Assembly: GCF_900112285.1 (NCBI RefSeq)
Contig: NZ_FOKZ01000014.1
Span: forward strand, 62,001 to 126,000
Length of the DNA: 64,000 bases
From: Polaromonas sp. OV174
GTDB taxonomy: Bacteria > Pseudomonadota > Gammaproteobacteria > Burkholderiales > Burkholderiaceae_C
Direction of reading: 5' to 3'
Positions 28,201 through 36,240 of the stretch are shown piece after piece. The notes beneath the pieces were generated by a model. It had not been told where the DNA came from. It worked only from the letters and a program-made list of their open reading frames with translations, and did no database searches. Position numbers and translations under genes: made by a program. The stretch's first letter is position 1. Each line of letters starts with the position of its first letter.

Positions 28201-28656
28201 CTGGGGCGGGACCGGCGATGCTGGGATGGCTGTCGGCAGCAGGGCGGGGACAAACCGCAGCCCCGGCTCGGGCCTGGCCTGTTGGCCGTAGGTGCGCGCC
28301 AGCCAGTAGCAGACGTGAAACAGCTCGCGGGTGGCCGTGACCGCATCCACCGGCAGTATTTTTCGGGTGCTGTGAACTGCCAGATTGCCCAGGTCCTTGA
28401 TGAGCTTGGCCTTGGTGAAAATCGCATCGCCCGCCGTAGCCCGAAAGCTAGGTTCGTGAATCAGTGCGCTCAGGTGGTCCTGGTACGGCAGGCGCAGGGA
28501 CTTGTCATGTTTGTAGAGCCAGTCCACCGCCAGTTCCAGCGTGCGCCGGGCATAAAAGCAGGAGGCCCGGGCATCCGTATTCGCCATTCCTTCGGCCTTG
28601 ACGGCCGCTCCGTAAAGAACTGACCATTCAGACTGGAGGAAGGCGAAATTGCTCAT
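25279..28656 (-). CDS. hsdR: Type I restriction enzyme R subunit (EcoEI-like)
   Basis: 1125 residues. It provides ATP-driven DNA translocation and cleavage for the HsdRMS complex. Residues 1-125 form a DUF4145-type domain. The nuclease core has Asp251, Glu266 and Lys268 (FVDYVLWG to LVEAKR). Walker A MATGSGKTRT is near residue 380, with DEAH box IIIDEAHRSV and motif LTATP. The last 300 residues are the subunit-interaction region. The ATG directly abuts the hsdS TAA (TAAATG), which indicates translational coupling. The organisation DUF4145-nuclease-helicase is the EcoEI/type IB pattern. Confidence 0.95.
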   Translation of the reverse strand: MSNFAFLQSEWSVLYGAAVKAEGMANTDARASCFYARRTLELAVDWLYKHDKSLRLPYQDHLSALIHEPSFRATAGDAIFTKAKLIKDLGNLAVHSTRKILPVDAVTATRELFHVCYWLARTYGQQARPEPGLRFVPALLPTAIPASPVPPQSIDQLQKLEAQLQARDEKLSVLLSDRAALDDELKKLREEVAAAKKANTAQPDTHDYSEAETRDYFIDLLLKEAGWALDAKNFEIEVAGMPNNQGIGFVDYVLWGDDGKPLALVEAKRTRKDATDGQQQARLYADCLQAQYGQRPIIFYSNGYEHWIWDDASYPPRAVQGFFKKPELELLIQRRSSRKKLADAVINADIIERYYQNRAVRRIGETFEVDNQRKALLVMATGSGKTRTVIALADVLMRCNWAKRILFLADRVALVRQAVNAFKTHLPDSAPVNLVSEKSTEGRVFVSTYPTMMGLIDDAADGQRRFGVGHFDLIIIDEAHRSVYQKYRAIFDYFDSMLVGLTATPKDEIDHNTYSLFDLESGVPTDVYGLDEAVAKGYLVPPRPISVPLKFQREGIKYDDLSDDEQEQWDALEWAEDGTVPDAVDSAALNQWLFNTDTVDKVLEHLMTQGEKVAAGDRLGKTIVFAKNNAHAEFIAERFNLNYPHYKGHFARVVTYKTEYAQSLIDEFSSKEGMPHIAISVDMLDTGIDVPEVVNLVLFKAIRSKTKFWQMVGRGTRLCLDLYGPGQHKQFFNVFDYCQNLEFFSQNPDHSEGSNTESLSTRLFKARLGMMAELDRLITTDGSQANDVELRDELAGLLHQQVAAMNLDNFVVRPQRKPVEKFAKLESWNQLDGDSFTELAQKVAGLPTALVDNDEDAKRFDMLVLRTQLSILKARRDFVALRERLQAIASALEEQDAIPAIKAHMVLIQSIAGDEWWEGVTVAMLEAARKKLRALVKLIEKGKRVVVYTDFEDELGEGATIELPGVGTGMNLAKFKDKARQFLKAHESHLSLQRLRRNQPLTLSDLEALGRMLVEAGGSQEVIQQATEQSQGLGIFIRSLVGLDREAASQAFSQFVIGTTATASQLEFIDLIVQYLTENGVMDTARLYESPFTDISQQGPEALFLPVRVTEMIQVLNEIRERAVA

Positions 28657-29811
28657 TTACAGTTCGCCTTTGAATGCGCGATGTTGGATGGATGCGAAAA
28701 GTTCGTCGAGTTCGGAAAGCGCAGCACGGTGGTTGGCCTTGATGTCATCAATAGCTTGAATACGTGTGGCGAAAGTTTGCTGCAAGACCATGGAGGGGAG
28801 AAGAATCTCGAAAGCGCCCAAAAGTTGAAGATTAAGGTTTTCCTGATTCCCCCCGCGTCCCAATGCGCGCAACTCACCATATGCGATTTGAATTTGATGA
28901 AACATAAAAGTCGGAGAAAAATCTTGACTTGGATAAATCACTCCACAAGCTTGGTTGCATGTGGCTTCGACTTTCAAGAGGGCGCTGCGACCCCGAGTTT
29001 GACCTTGTCCATACATAGCGACAATGATTGAATTTATCGGGTGCAACTTGCCACGAATGGCCTTGAAGCCAGTATCTGTAAGTTTTTCCTCTGTGGTCCA
29101 AATATCTTCGCCTGCAATCTCAGTGGTTTTCACCCAAGGAATTTCCCCGCCGTAATAGCGTTCTTCGCTTCTACTTGGAGTACTGCCTGTGGAGATTTTT
29201 GCAATGCTTCCGATTGAAAATTTCGGAAAGACTTTGGGATTTGTCGCCCGGTCCCCGAACATCTCCATGAAAATCGACTGCGTGAGGCTGTCCATTTGCG
29301 CCAAGGCTTCCCGGCGCTTGGTTCTGAGCGCATCGGCTTGGTCAAGGATGGCGGCGATGCGGTGTTGTTCGGGGAGTGGTGGGAGTGGAACCTGAAAGTC
29401 CCAAAACGCGCTCATCACCATACGAGGCATTTTTGCACCAGCCACCACCTCCGTGGCGAATCTCAAAAATTCTTCTGAACGTAAGAAATAGGCCAGATAT
29501 TCAGGGTGAACTTCGTCTGGATTGCATCTGAGCGGAACAAGTTCAGTAGTGGCGAAGCCAGCCTCATCCGCAACGACAACTTTGTTCAAATAGGGACGCA
29601 ACTTTGAATACAAAACCGTTCTTGGCTCAAAAGCAAAAGTAGAAGGCCCTAGCTTTTTTGGGCTGATATAGACCTTCTCAAGAACGCGCCCGCCATGAGC
29701 TTCAATCTGGTCGAGGTTGAGATTCCAAACGTCTGTAGCGCTTGAGGGCTGTTTCGCCTTTGATGCAGCATTGACGAGAGTCTGGATGGAGCGGGTTGGC
29801 CACCCTTTCAC
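28657..29811 (-). CDS. hsdS: Type I restriction enzyme specificity subunit
   Basis: 384 residues with two target-recognition domains. The first conserved helical spacer is VPLPPLPEQHRIAAILDQAD (about residue 145) and a second region ends LLPSMVLQQTFATRIQAIDD. HsdS selects the split DNA target for methylation by HsdM and for cleavage by the full complex. The start is GTG and overlaps the hsdM stop by four bases (GTGA), so the set is translationally coupled. TRD2 (about 195-340) is lower in GC than the rest, as is common for exchanged specificity modules. The target sequence cannot be predicted. Confidence 0.93.
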   Translation of the reverse strand: MKGWPTRSIQTLVNAASKAKQPSSATDVWNLNLDQIEAHGGRVLEKVYISPKKLGPSTFAFEPRTVLYSKLRPYLNKVVVADEAGFATTELVPLRCNPDEVHPEYLAYFLRSEEFLRFATEVVAGAKMPRMVMSAFWDFQVPLPPLPEQHRIAAILDQADALRTKRREALAQMDSLTQSIFMEMFGDRATNPKVFPKFSIGSIAKISTGSTPSRSEERYYGGEIPWVKTTEIAGEDIWTTEEKLTDTGFKAIRGKLHPINSIIVAMYGQGQTRGRSALLKVEATCNQACGVIYPSQDFSPTFMFHQIQIAYGELRALGRGGNQENLNLQLLGAFEILLPSMVLQQTFATRIQAIDDIKANHRAALSELDELFASIQHRAFKGEL

Positions 29812-31358
29812 GCCAACATCCCCTCAAGCTCTTTCATCCCCGCTTGAATCTCCGCTTCCAGCACCGCCAGCTTGGCCAGAATGTCCTTCGGCGGCAGATG
29901 CTCGCTCACCGCATGCACTACCTCCTTGTAGCGGTTGATGGACAGGTCATAGTCGTTGCCCACAATGTCGTCCTTGGGCACGCAAAAGCTCTGGTCGGTG
30001 CGGTCGCGTTCCAGCTCCGTGCCGTCGCGCTGGCTCCAGCGTGTCAGCACATCCGGCAGATTGTTCTTTGAATGCTCCGTTTCTGATAGCTGGCTGCGGC
30101 CGTCCTTCATGCCTTGGAAGCCTAATTTATCTTCAGGCAACAGCGGCTGCCGCTTGTCGTCCAGACTCCAACCGTCGGCCATCATGTCGTAGAACCAGAC
30201 GTGGTCGGTGCCGCCCGAGTTGGTTTTGGTGAACAGCAATATCGCCGTGGACACGCCAGCATACGGCTTGAAGACGCCCGAGGGTAGCGAGATGACGGCA
30301 TCGAGCTTTTGCTCTTCCACCAGCATGCGGCGCAGTTCTTTGTGCGCCTTGCTGGAGCTAAACAGCACGCCATCCGGCACGATGACCGCCGCCCGGCCGC
30401 CGGGCTTGAGCAGGCGCAGGAACAGCGCCAGAAACAGCAGCTCGGTCTTTTTGGTCTTGACGATGGCCAGCAGGTCCTTGGCCGTGCCCTCGTAGTCGAG
30501 CGAACCGGCAAAGGGCGGATTGGCCAGAATCAGCGAATACTTCTCCGTGTCCCCCGCATGGTCCTGCGCCAGCGAGTCCTGGTAGCGGATGCTGGGGTTG
30601 TCCACACCGTGCAGCGCCATATTCATGCTGCCGATGCGCAGCATGGTGTTGTCAAAGTCGTAGCCGTGGAACATACCGTGGTGGAAGTGTTCACGAGATA
30701 TGGCATCACGCAGGATTTCTGGGTGTTTCTCGCGCAGGTACTCGCCCGCCGCCACCAGAAAACCGCAGGTGCCGCTGGCCGGGTCGCAAATCACGTCCCT
30801 GGCGGTGGGGGCGGTCAGTTCCACCATCAGCCGGATGAGGTGGCGCGGCGTGCGGAACTGGCCGTTTTGCCCGGCGCTGGCAATTTTGCCCAGCATGTAC
30901 TCGTAGATGTCGCCCTTGGTGTCGCGGTCTTCCATGGGCACATGGTCCAGAAGGTCCACCACCTTGGCCAGTAGGGCCGGCGTCGGTATGGTGAAGCGGG
31001 CATCCTTCATGTGCTGCGAGTAGGTCGAGCCGTCGCCGCCCATGGTGCGCAGGAAGGGGAACACATGCTCGCCCACCACGGTGTACATCTCGGCGGGCGC
31101 GAAGTTTTTGAAGCGCGACCAGCGCAGGTCGTTGTAGTCGCGGCCCTTGGCATCCTGGCCTTCGGGGAAGGTGCGACGCTCCATTGGCTTCCTAAGGCGC
31201 AGCGACTTGTTTTCTTCCAGGGTGTGCAAGTCGTCCATGCGGCGCAAGAACAGCAGGTAAGTGATTTGTTCTATCACCTCCAGCGGGTTAGCGATGCCGC
31301 CGGTCCAGAATGAATTCCAGATGGTGTCGATTTGGTTGCGTAATTCGCCGGTGAGCAT
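29808..31358 (-). CDS. hsdM: Type I restriction-modification DNA methyltransferase subunit
   Basis: 516 residues. N6-adenine methyltransferase with HsdM N-terminal helical domain (MLTGELRNQIDTIWNSFWTG). The AdoMet-binding motif is DPASGTCGFLV and the catalytic motif is NPPF (SLILANPPFAGS). It methylates host targets with HsdS and joins HsdR for restriction. The frame continues 29 codons upstream; ATG at 31358 is chosen because family proteins start MLTGELRN and an AGG lies about 10 bases before it, but ATG at 31394 is possible. It is the first gene of the leftward hsdM-hsdS-hsdR operon. Confidence 0.95.
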   Translation of the reverse strand: MLTGELRNQIDTIWNSFWTGGIANPLEVIEQITYLLFLRRMDDLHTLEENKSLRLRKPMERRTFPEGQDAKGRDYNDLRWSRFKNFAPAEMYTVVGEHVFPFLRTMGGDGSTYSQHMKDARFTIPTPALLAKVVDLLDHVPMEDRDTKGDIYEYMLGKIASAGQNGQFRTPRHLIRLMVELTAPTARDVICDPASGTCGFLVAAGEYLREKHPEILRDAISREHFHHGMFHGYDFDNTMLRIGSMNMALHGVDNPSIRYQDSLAQDHAGDTEKYSLILANPPFAGSLDYEGTAKDLLAIVKTKKTELLFLALFLRLLKPGGRAAVIVPDGVLFSSSKAHKELRRMLVEEQKLDAVISLPSGVFKPYAGVSTAILLFTKTNSGGTDHVWFYDMMADGWSLDDKRQPLLPEDKLGFQGMKDGRSQLSETEHSKNNLPDVLTRWSQRDGTELERDRTDQSFCVPKDDIVGNDYDLSINRYKEVVHAVSEHLPPKDILAKLAVLEAEIQAGMKELEGMLA

Positions 31359-31596
31359 GTATTTCAGACCTGTACGTAATTGTTTCGCTGCCATTTTTGC
31401 ACGGCGCGGACACGAACCCGTGCGAACGCCCCGGGCCGTTGACATTCGTGTAGTTTCCCAGGATGTCTTGGCTCATCTGTCAGTGCCTGTTTCTCTGGAT
31501 GCAGGTCTGGCTTGGCAGGGACAAGCTCGGAAGTCCATCCAATAATCACGCATCGGTATCCCGAGACTGGTGTGTCCCAGCTGCGAAATAGCCTGA

Positions 31597-33363
31597 TTAC
31601 ATAGGTAAAAAGACAGAGGTAGCGATGCCAATGAGGAGAGTTCCACCGAAAAATATTGGCACCCATGTATGAACACCACCAGTGCTACATAGACTCTTGC
31701 TGACCCAAAATGATTCTTTGTACAACCTCTTGGCTAAAGCAATTCGGGCTTTGATTTTTGCGTGGTACAGGGAGTTGGAAAAAATCGAGAACCCTATCCA
31801 AAACACAATTGCAAGTAAGATATTTAATTTAAAAAAATGCCCTTTTAAGGTTGCTGCCCCAGTGGCCAACAACCCCCACATCAAAAACCAACCATACATC
31901 TTTCGATGTAGCGCCCAAAAACCACCGCCCACGAATGCTGCCCAGTTCCAATCAATTTTTAAGCCTGGCCCCTGCTGGTCAAATTGCCTGAATTTATTAA
32001 GGTAGTAGTCGTTGTTCTTTCGCCCAATAGCCGCCTCGTAAAACTCAGTCGCAATGTGCTCAATGGGTGATTTTTGACGAACACTAAGCCCGTCTAACTG
32101 GTTTTTGGGTCTGGTAGTGACGTTCGTCTTCAAAAAGATAAACCCGCCAAATACACAAACCACTGTTAACGCGATGAAGAACACTGTTTTCCATGAACCT
32201 AGGCCTGATTTTCCCCATTCGTTTGCAGCGAGAAAACCCGATACCAACGCCATAGAGAGACCGATGCGAAACGTCCCGAACCGAGGATCCGCCTTGCCAG
32301 AATAGAACCAATACGAAAGATAGCCAAAGAATGCCGCCCACAACGCTGAACCAATCTCTTTGAAAATCTTATTCGGTAGGTCTGGCTCGGCGATGGTGAA
32401 AAGCATCGCTAACACCAACAGGCCCATAACGGACAGTGCAAGGCTAATGAGCCCCCCCATCCGACCTGATGGAAGGGTCTCTATCTCACTCGCTATCTTT
32501 TGCATTAAATCAGGCGAAGAAGTGTGGGGCGGCGCTGCTACGGAAGTGGGAGTTGGGCGCTCGGTTGGTATGGGTTCGTCAGCGGTTCTTTGCTGTTTCA
32601 GCGGAAACGGCTGCTGCAGTGCCTCAACGAGCCCCCGATTTTTTGGAGGCTGCACCCCTACGACATAGGCGTCGTTCCCAGCCCTTGCATTGGCCGCATT
32701 GGAGGAAACAACTCGTCTGGCGGGTTTGGAGCTGCGGTCCAACAAGCGACCCGTCAGGCTGCCCGCGACCATAAACCAAGTTCCCGCCACTAGAAGAGAA
32801 AGAAAGCAAAATACTATTGATGACTTATGGATATTCAAGTCTACAAGCGACAAGCTATTTGGTATTTCTTTTCCAATTCCCTGCATGACCAAGTGGGAAA
32901 TAACCCAAAAAATCCACCATGTCAAAAGGGCTCCTGAGCCAGATGATTTTTTCCAATCATCAATTTCAACGCCATTGATTGCACCAACCTTGTAAATCTC
33001 ATTGAGTACTTGGTAGGGCTTAAACAGGTTTATAAATGGGAGCCAACCCCAAGTTTTCCATCTCTCTTGAAGCAAGCCGGTCGCTTTTAGAGATCCTTTT
33101 GCGTATGTGTAGCAAGCATCCAACCAATGTATCAGTGCCCAACCGACACCAAACATTGTCAAAATAATCGTGTTGAAAAAGTTGTCCCAAAACGTGATGT
33201 AGCCAACAACGGACGGGCTTGCAGCTGGTCCACCGGCCGCAATATCATTTAATACACCAACCATCCAAAAATTACTTGCCAGAACTACCGCGGTGACTGC
33301 CATATCAATACCAAGCGCTATGAATAATGCGTTCTTGGCATTTTCAAGTTTCTCAGCATTCAT
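31597..33363 (-). CDS. Large membrane protein with DUF4328-like and DUF2628-like parts
   Basis: 588 residues. The N-terminal third has about four hydrophobic segments and the block RWKTWGWLPFINLFKPYQVL, typical of DUF4328 membrane proteins. A polar Pro/Ala-rich linker (about 230-290) follows. The middle carries further membrane segments (LISLALSVMGLLVLAMLF). The C-terminal part, IDWNWAAFVGGGFWALHRKM and on, is like DUF2628, where a membrane helix starts with a conserved NWAAF block. No enzymatic motif is visible. GC is clearly lower than in hsdM, so it was probably acquired separately. GGGGG before the ATG gives a ribosome site. Confidence 0.7.
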   Translation of the reverse strand: MNAEKLENAKNALFIALGIDMAVTAVVLASNFWMVGVLNDIAAGGPAASPSVVGYITFWDNFFNTIILTMFGVGWALIHWLDACYTYAKGSLKATGLLQERWKTWGWLPFINLFKPYQVLNEIYKVGAINGVEIDDWKKSSGSGALLTWWIFWVISHLVMQGIGKEIPNSLSLVDLNIHKSSIVFCFLSLLVAGTWFMVAGSLTGRLLDRSSKPARRVVSSNAANARAGNDAYVVGVQPPKNRGLVEALQQPFPLKQQRTADEPIPTERPTPTSVAAPPHTSSPDLMQKIASEIETLPSGRMGGLISLALSVMGLLVLAMLFTIAEPDLPNKIFKEIGSALWAAFFGYLSYWFYSGKADPRFGTFRIGLSMALVSGFLAANEWGKSGLGSWKTVFFIALTVVCVFGGFIFLKTNVTTRPKNQLDGLSVRQKSPIEHIATEFYEAAIGRKNNDYYLNKFRQFDQQGPGLKIDWNWAAFVGGGFWALHRKMYGWFLMWGLLATGAATLKGHFFKLNILLAIVFWIGFSIFSNSLYHAKIKARIALAKRLYKESFWVSKSLCSTGGVHTWVPIFFGGTLLIGIATSVFLPM

Positions 33364-33601
33364 TTTTTCCCCCGGGCTGTAAGAAGCGCGGTCATGGAAA
33401 TATTCACGCTCACAACTCTCTCCCTCATCGAGTTGTGTGGTGTGTCCCCGCTTCTTGTTGACGTTCTATTGGAAAGCTCTGGAACCAGTTTATACAGTGA
33501 CGGGCCATCCAATCAAAATTATTTCCCCCAGTCAGCATTTACTACAGCAAACGCATTCGGGTGCCGCAACACCAACGCGACATCACCGGTCAGAACGAAG
33601 A
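33364..33601. other. Upstream region of the membrane protein, no gene seen
   Basis: Lower GC, and probably holds the leftward promoter of the membrane-protein gene. Open frames here lack ribosome sites and recognisable products. Confidence 0.45.
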
Positions 33602-34111
33602 TGCCAGCAAAGCGCAGCTGGCGCCATCATGGTGTGCATCCGCACCAGCCCGTTTTGAATGCAGGATGCGCAGTACAGCCGTAGCGTGACGGTTTCTCTG
33701 GTGCACCTCAGCAGCGACACGGCGGTGCTGGTGAGCGCCGCACTGGCCGGCATTCGGCTCAACTACCGGCCCGGCGTTCTCTACGCCAAGGCCGGCGTGA
33801 TGCTGGTCGAACTGCAGTTCCAAGGGCTCCGGCAGGGCAAGCTCGATTTCTGGTCGGCAGGTGCGCTCATGGGCGGGTTGACCGAGCAAGGTGAGAAGGG
33901 CGATGGGACAGCGACAGCAGGCCCTGCGCTGCGCGACCGCATCCGGCTGATGGCCGTGCTCGATGACCTCAACAGCCGCGACGGCCGCGGCACGCTGCAC
34001 TTTTCGGCCGCCGGCTTGGCCGTTAGCCTGCAGGCCTGGGCGATTTAGCAGGTGCGCTGCTCTCCGGGCTACACGAGGTGCCGGGAAGAGATGCCGACCG
34101 TGCGAATGTAG
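33602..34111 (+). pseudogene. umuC: umuC relic (DNA polymerase V catalytic subunit, C-terminal part)
   Basis: One frame reads AGAIMVCIRTSPF, TGA, then MQDAQYSRSVTVSLVHLSSD, LVSAALAGIRLNYRPGVLYA, KAGVMLVELQ, RIRLMAVLDDLNSRDGRGTL, WAI, TAG, then QVRCSPGYTRCREEMPTVRM. These blocks appear in the same order in UmuC (FirTspF, QYSRSVTV, LYRPGYRYKKAGVML, LMxALDxiNxrfGrGTL, SPxYTTxWdElP). Stops at 33656 and 34046 interrupt the frame, and the first two-thirds of the gene is missing. No umuD is nearby. It is a dead SOS-mutagenesis gene on the same island as an intact mutasome. Confidence 0.88.
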
Positions 34112-34183
34112 CGCTGCCCGGAATTTTGAAATCTGAGCCTTTTATTTTTAGAGGTTCAGCGCCTTTGCTGGCACCATGAATTT

Positions 34184-34218
34184 GACTGCGGACTGCGGAC
34201 TGCGGACTGCGGACTGCG
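34184..34218. repeat. Heptanucleotide tandem repeat (GACTGCG)x5
   Basis: Five perfect copies of GACTGCG followed by GACCTCG. It sits between the umuC relic and the last gene of the satellite-like core, 8 bp past that gene's 3' end. Confidence 0.95.
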
Positions 34219-34225
34219 GACCTCG

Positions 34226-34450
34226 TTACGGCATCCCGTCAAGACGCTCGACGCACTGCGCCAGCAACTCACGCAACGCCTTCAACTCGGCCAGGGTGTC
34301 CGCCGACCGCCCGCCGTGCTTCACCGCGTTGCGGGCCACAAGCGCCTTACCCGCGTCGGACTTTGGCCCGGTGGACTTTGTCCACGGCTGCCACGACCGG
34401 ATAGCCAGTGATTGCCGGGCTCGCTGCTCGGCTGTCCTCAAGTAGCTCAT
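34226..34450 (-). CDS. Small HGGRSA-type island protein
   Basis: 74 residues starting MSYLRTAEQRARQSLAIRSW. The motif TGPKSDAGKALVARNAVKHG followed by GRSADTLAELKALRELL recurs in short proteins of prophages and integrative elements in proteobacteria; the function is unknown to me. ATG at 34450 has AGGGGCG before it. The gene overlaps the next upstream gene by 104 bp in another frame, which is unusual but each frame looks protein-like. Confidence 0.6.
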   Translation of the reverse strand: MSYLRTAEQRARQSLAIRSWQPWTKSTGPKSDAGKALVARNAVKHGGRSADTLAELKALRELLAQCVERLDGMP

Positions 34451-35018
34451 GGTTCGCCCCTGATAGTTTGTTTGTCGAATCGGGAAATTCTTCTTGCGCG
34501 AGTGTGGGTGAAGTAGACGCGGGCGCAACGCCATTGTTCACCTGCTGCTGACCCTGCGCGATGTTGGCCTGCTTCACAAAAGTAGTGTGACGCGGATTCT
34601 TCAACTCTCCAAGCGTTTGCAACGTCGCCCGGCTTCCATTCTGGGCCCGAAGCGCCAGCCCCAGCAGGCACTGGGTCTGGTCCAGGCCTTTGGCATGGAT
34701 GGCCCTGACGGCCAGCTGGGAGAAAATGGCATCCAAGGCCATCGCCTGGCTCATGAGCATGTTTTCGGCCTGCACCAGACTGTCGGCGGCAAGAATCGCA
34801 TGCTGGGCTTCAAGCTGCGCCATGATGGCAAGGAAATCGAGTTTGCCCTCGGGGCGGTACGCATCCACGACCAATGCCGCCGAAAACTCCGGGGACATGG
34901 CCGTTTTGGCCATGTAGTTGTTTTTCGCCTCAATCTGGGCCTCGGACGGCTGCAAAGCAGGGCGGTTCTCGCCTTCTGCGGGGATGTCGGTTTTGGGAAG
35001 GGTATTGTTCTTGGTCAT
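34347..35018 (-). CDS. Hypothetical island core protein
   Basis: 223 residues starting MTKNNTLPKTDIPAEGENRP. The central part (60-150: AALVVDAYRPEGKLDFLAIM, LVQAENMLMSQAMALDAIFS) is helical and alanine-rich. Similar proteins are, from memory, found beside primase genes in Burkholderiales integrative elements. The C-terminal 35 residues lie in the overlap with the smaller gene and are probably less conserved. The start 76 codons inside the longest frame is chosen from a GGAG upstream and protein-like composition after it. Confidence 0.6.
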   Translation of the reverse strand: MTKNNTLPKTDIPAEGENRPALQPSEAQIEAKNNYMAKTAMSPEFSAALVVDAYRPEGKLDFLAIMAQLEAQHAILAADSLVQAENMLMSQAMALDAIFSQLAVRAIHAKGLDQTQCLLGLALRAQNGSRATLQTLGELKNPRHTTFVKQANIAQGQQQVNNGVAPASTSPTLAQEEFPDSTNKLSGANHELLEDSRAASPAITGYPVVAAVDKVHRAKVRRG

Positions 35019-35110
35019 ATCGGTCAGTGCTCCATGGTGGGTGATTGATTCGTCAAAAGCGGCAACTCGGGCACGGCTGGGCGCCCGAGCTGCCTTCACA
35101 CCTACCGGCT

Positions 35111-35542
35111 TTAGGTCAAGCCAGGGGTTTTCAGCGTCACCATGAACTCCTTGTCCAAAAGCTCGGCAGGCGGGATCAGATTCCCCAGCGCATCGCAAAA
35201 CTGATTGACCGTTTCGAGGTACTGCTTTTTCATCAGAACAACCCATGCATTCAAATGGACTGGAGGGGTAGGGTGGCTATCCCTGCACGTGTACCTTTTG
35301 TCAAAGGAATCGAGGCCGTCTCGCAACGTCGACAGTCGAACGCGGAGAATGGTGATGGTTCGGGGGAACGGTGAGTTGGCACAGCGCAGTTTGCCGATTT
35401 TTTCTGACATGTAGCGCAGGTCGGAGCGGCGGATTTTCACGCAGGTCTCGGTGTCGCCATCGTCCTTTTTCACGACGAAGTAGCCTTTGCCAAAATAGTC
35501 GATTTCGTAATCAATGCTTGTGAATGGAGAATTTTCATTCAT
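35111..35542 (-). CDS. Hypothetical island core protein
   Basis: 143 residues starting MNENSPFTSIDYEIDYFGKG. Family not recognised. Charged and soluble, with IDYEIDYFGKGYFVVKKDDG suggesting a beta-rich N-terminal part. The ribosome site AAGGAC lies 8 bp before the ATG. It lies in the same leftward run as the primase and its neighbours. Confidence 0.6.
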   Translation of the reverse strand: MNENSPFTSIDYEIDYFGKGYFVVKKDDGDTETCVKIRRSDLRYMSEKIGKLRCANSPFPRTITILRVRLSTLRDGLDSFDKRYTCRDSHPTPPVHLNAWVVLMKKQYLETVNQFCDALGNLIPPAELLDKEFMVTLKTPGLT

Positions 35543-35658
35543 GATATTTGTCCTTAAATGAGTGCTTCAACTGCGGTTGCAGATGGCACCAATTTTTAAA
35601 TTGGCTCACCGCGCCGGTTGGCGCTGCAGCGGCTGTCATGAGGTCTTTGGCGTCACTG

Positions 35659-36240
35659 CTATTGGTGGCCTTTCAAAGTTACTTTCTTGTTTTCAGTCCG
35701 CTCGACCGTTGCCGTGGAATAACCGGAGGGCGTGCCATTGCTGCCAGGGGCCTGAGCGCCAGTCAGTTCGCGCAGCACATCACCCAGGTCACGGGCTACC
35801 AAGTCCTCTGCGCCGGCAGTCGGCACTGGCATCGAGAAAATGGATAGGTTCGGGCTTGGCTTTGCGGTCGCACTTTCGACTTCCACGCCCAGCAGGTGGT
35901 CACCCTTCAATGGGCTCCGCACGCTCGGGCTACTCTGGCTACCGAAACGAACGAGATGGCCGACCAAGCTGGTAGCGTCACGGTTCAGCTGTTTGCACCA
36001 GGCCAGGTCAGCATGGATGGCAAGGGATTTCAGGAAGTTCAGCAGGGCGGCGGCTTCGAGGCAGTCGTTGGTTCGCACGGATTGCTGTACTGGACTGACA
36101 ACATCAGTCGCGGCTACCTCTGCAAACTTCCCCTCAACCATCCCCTCCCTATAGGGGGAGTGGAGGATTTCGGCGTTGAAATTCTCCGTTTTCGATGTTT
36201 TTGACGTTTTCGGCGGATTTCGACGTTTCAGGCTTTCCAT
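35659..36240 (-). CDS. Hypothetical protein overlapping the primase 3' end
   Basis: 193 residues starting MESLKRRNPPKTSKTSKTEN. The ATG lies within the final codons of the primase gene (13-bp overlap), which suggests coupled translation. Residues 60-110 (SVRTNDCLEAAALLNFLKSL) are helical. The rest is low in recognisable structure. I cannot assign a family. Confidence 0.55.
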   Translation of the reverse strand: MESLKRRNPPKTSKTSKTENFNAEILHSPYREGMVEGKFAEVAATDVVSPVQQSVRTNDCLEAAALLNFLKSLAIHADLAWCKQLNRDATSLVGHLVRFGSQSSPSVRSPLKGDHLLGVEVESATAKPSPNLSIFSMPVPTAGAEDLVARDLGDVLRELTGAQAPGSNGTPSGYSTATVERTENKKVTLKGHQ

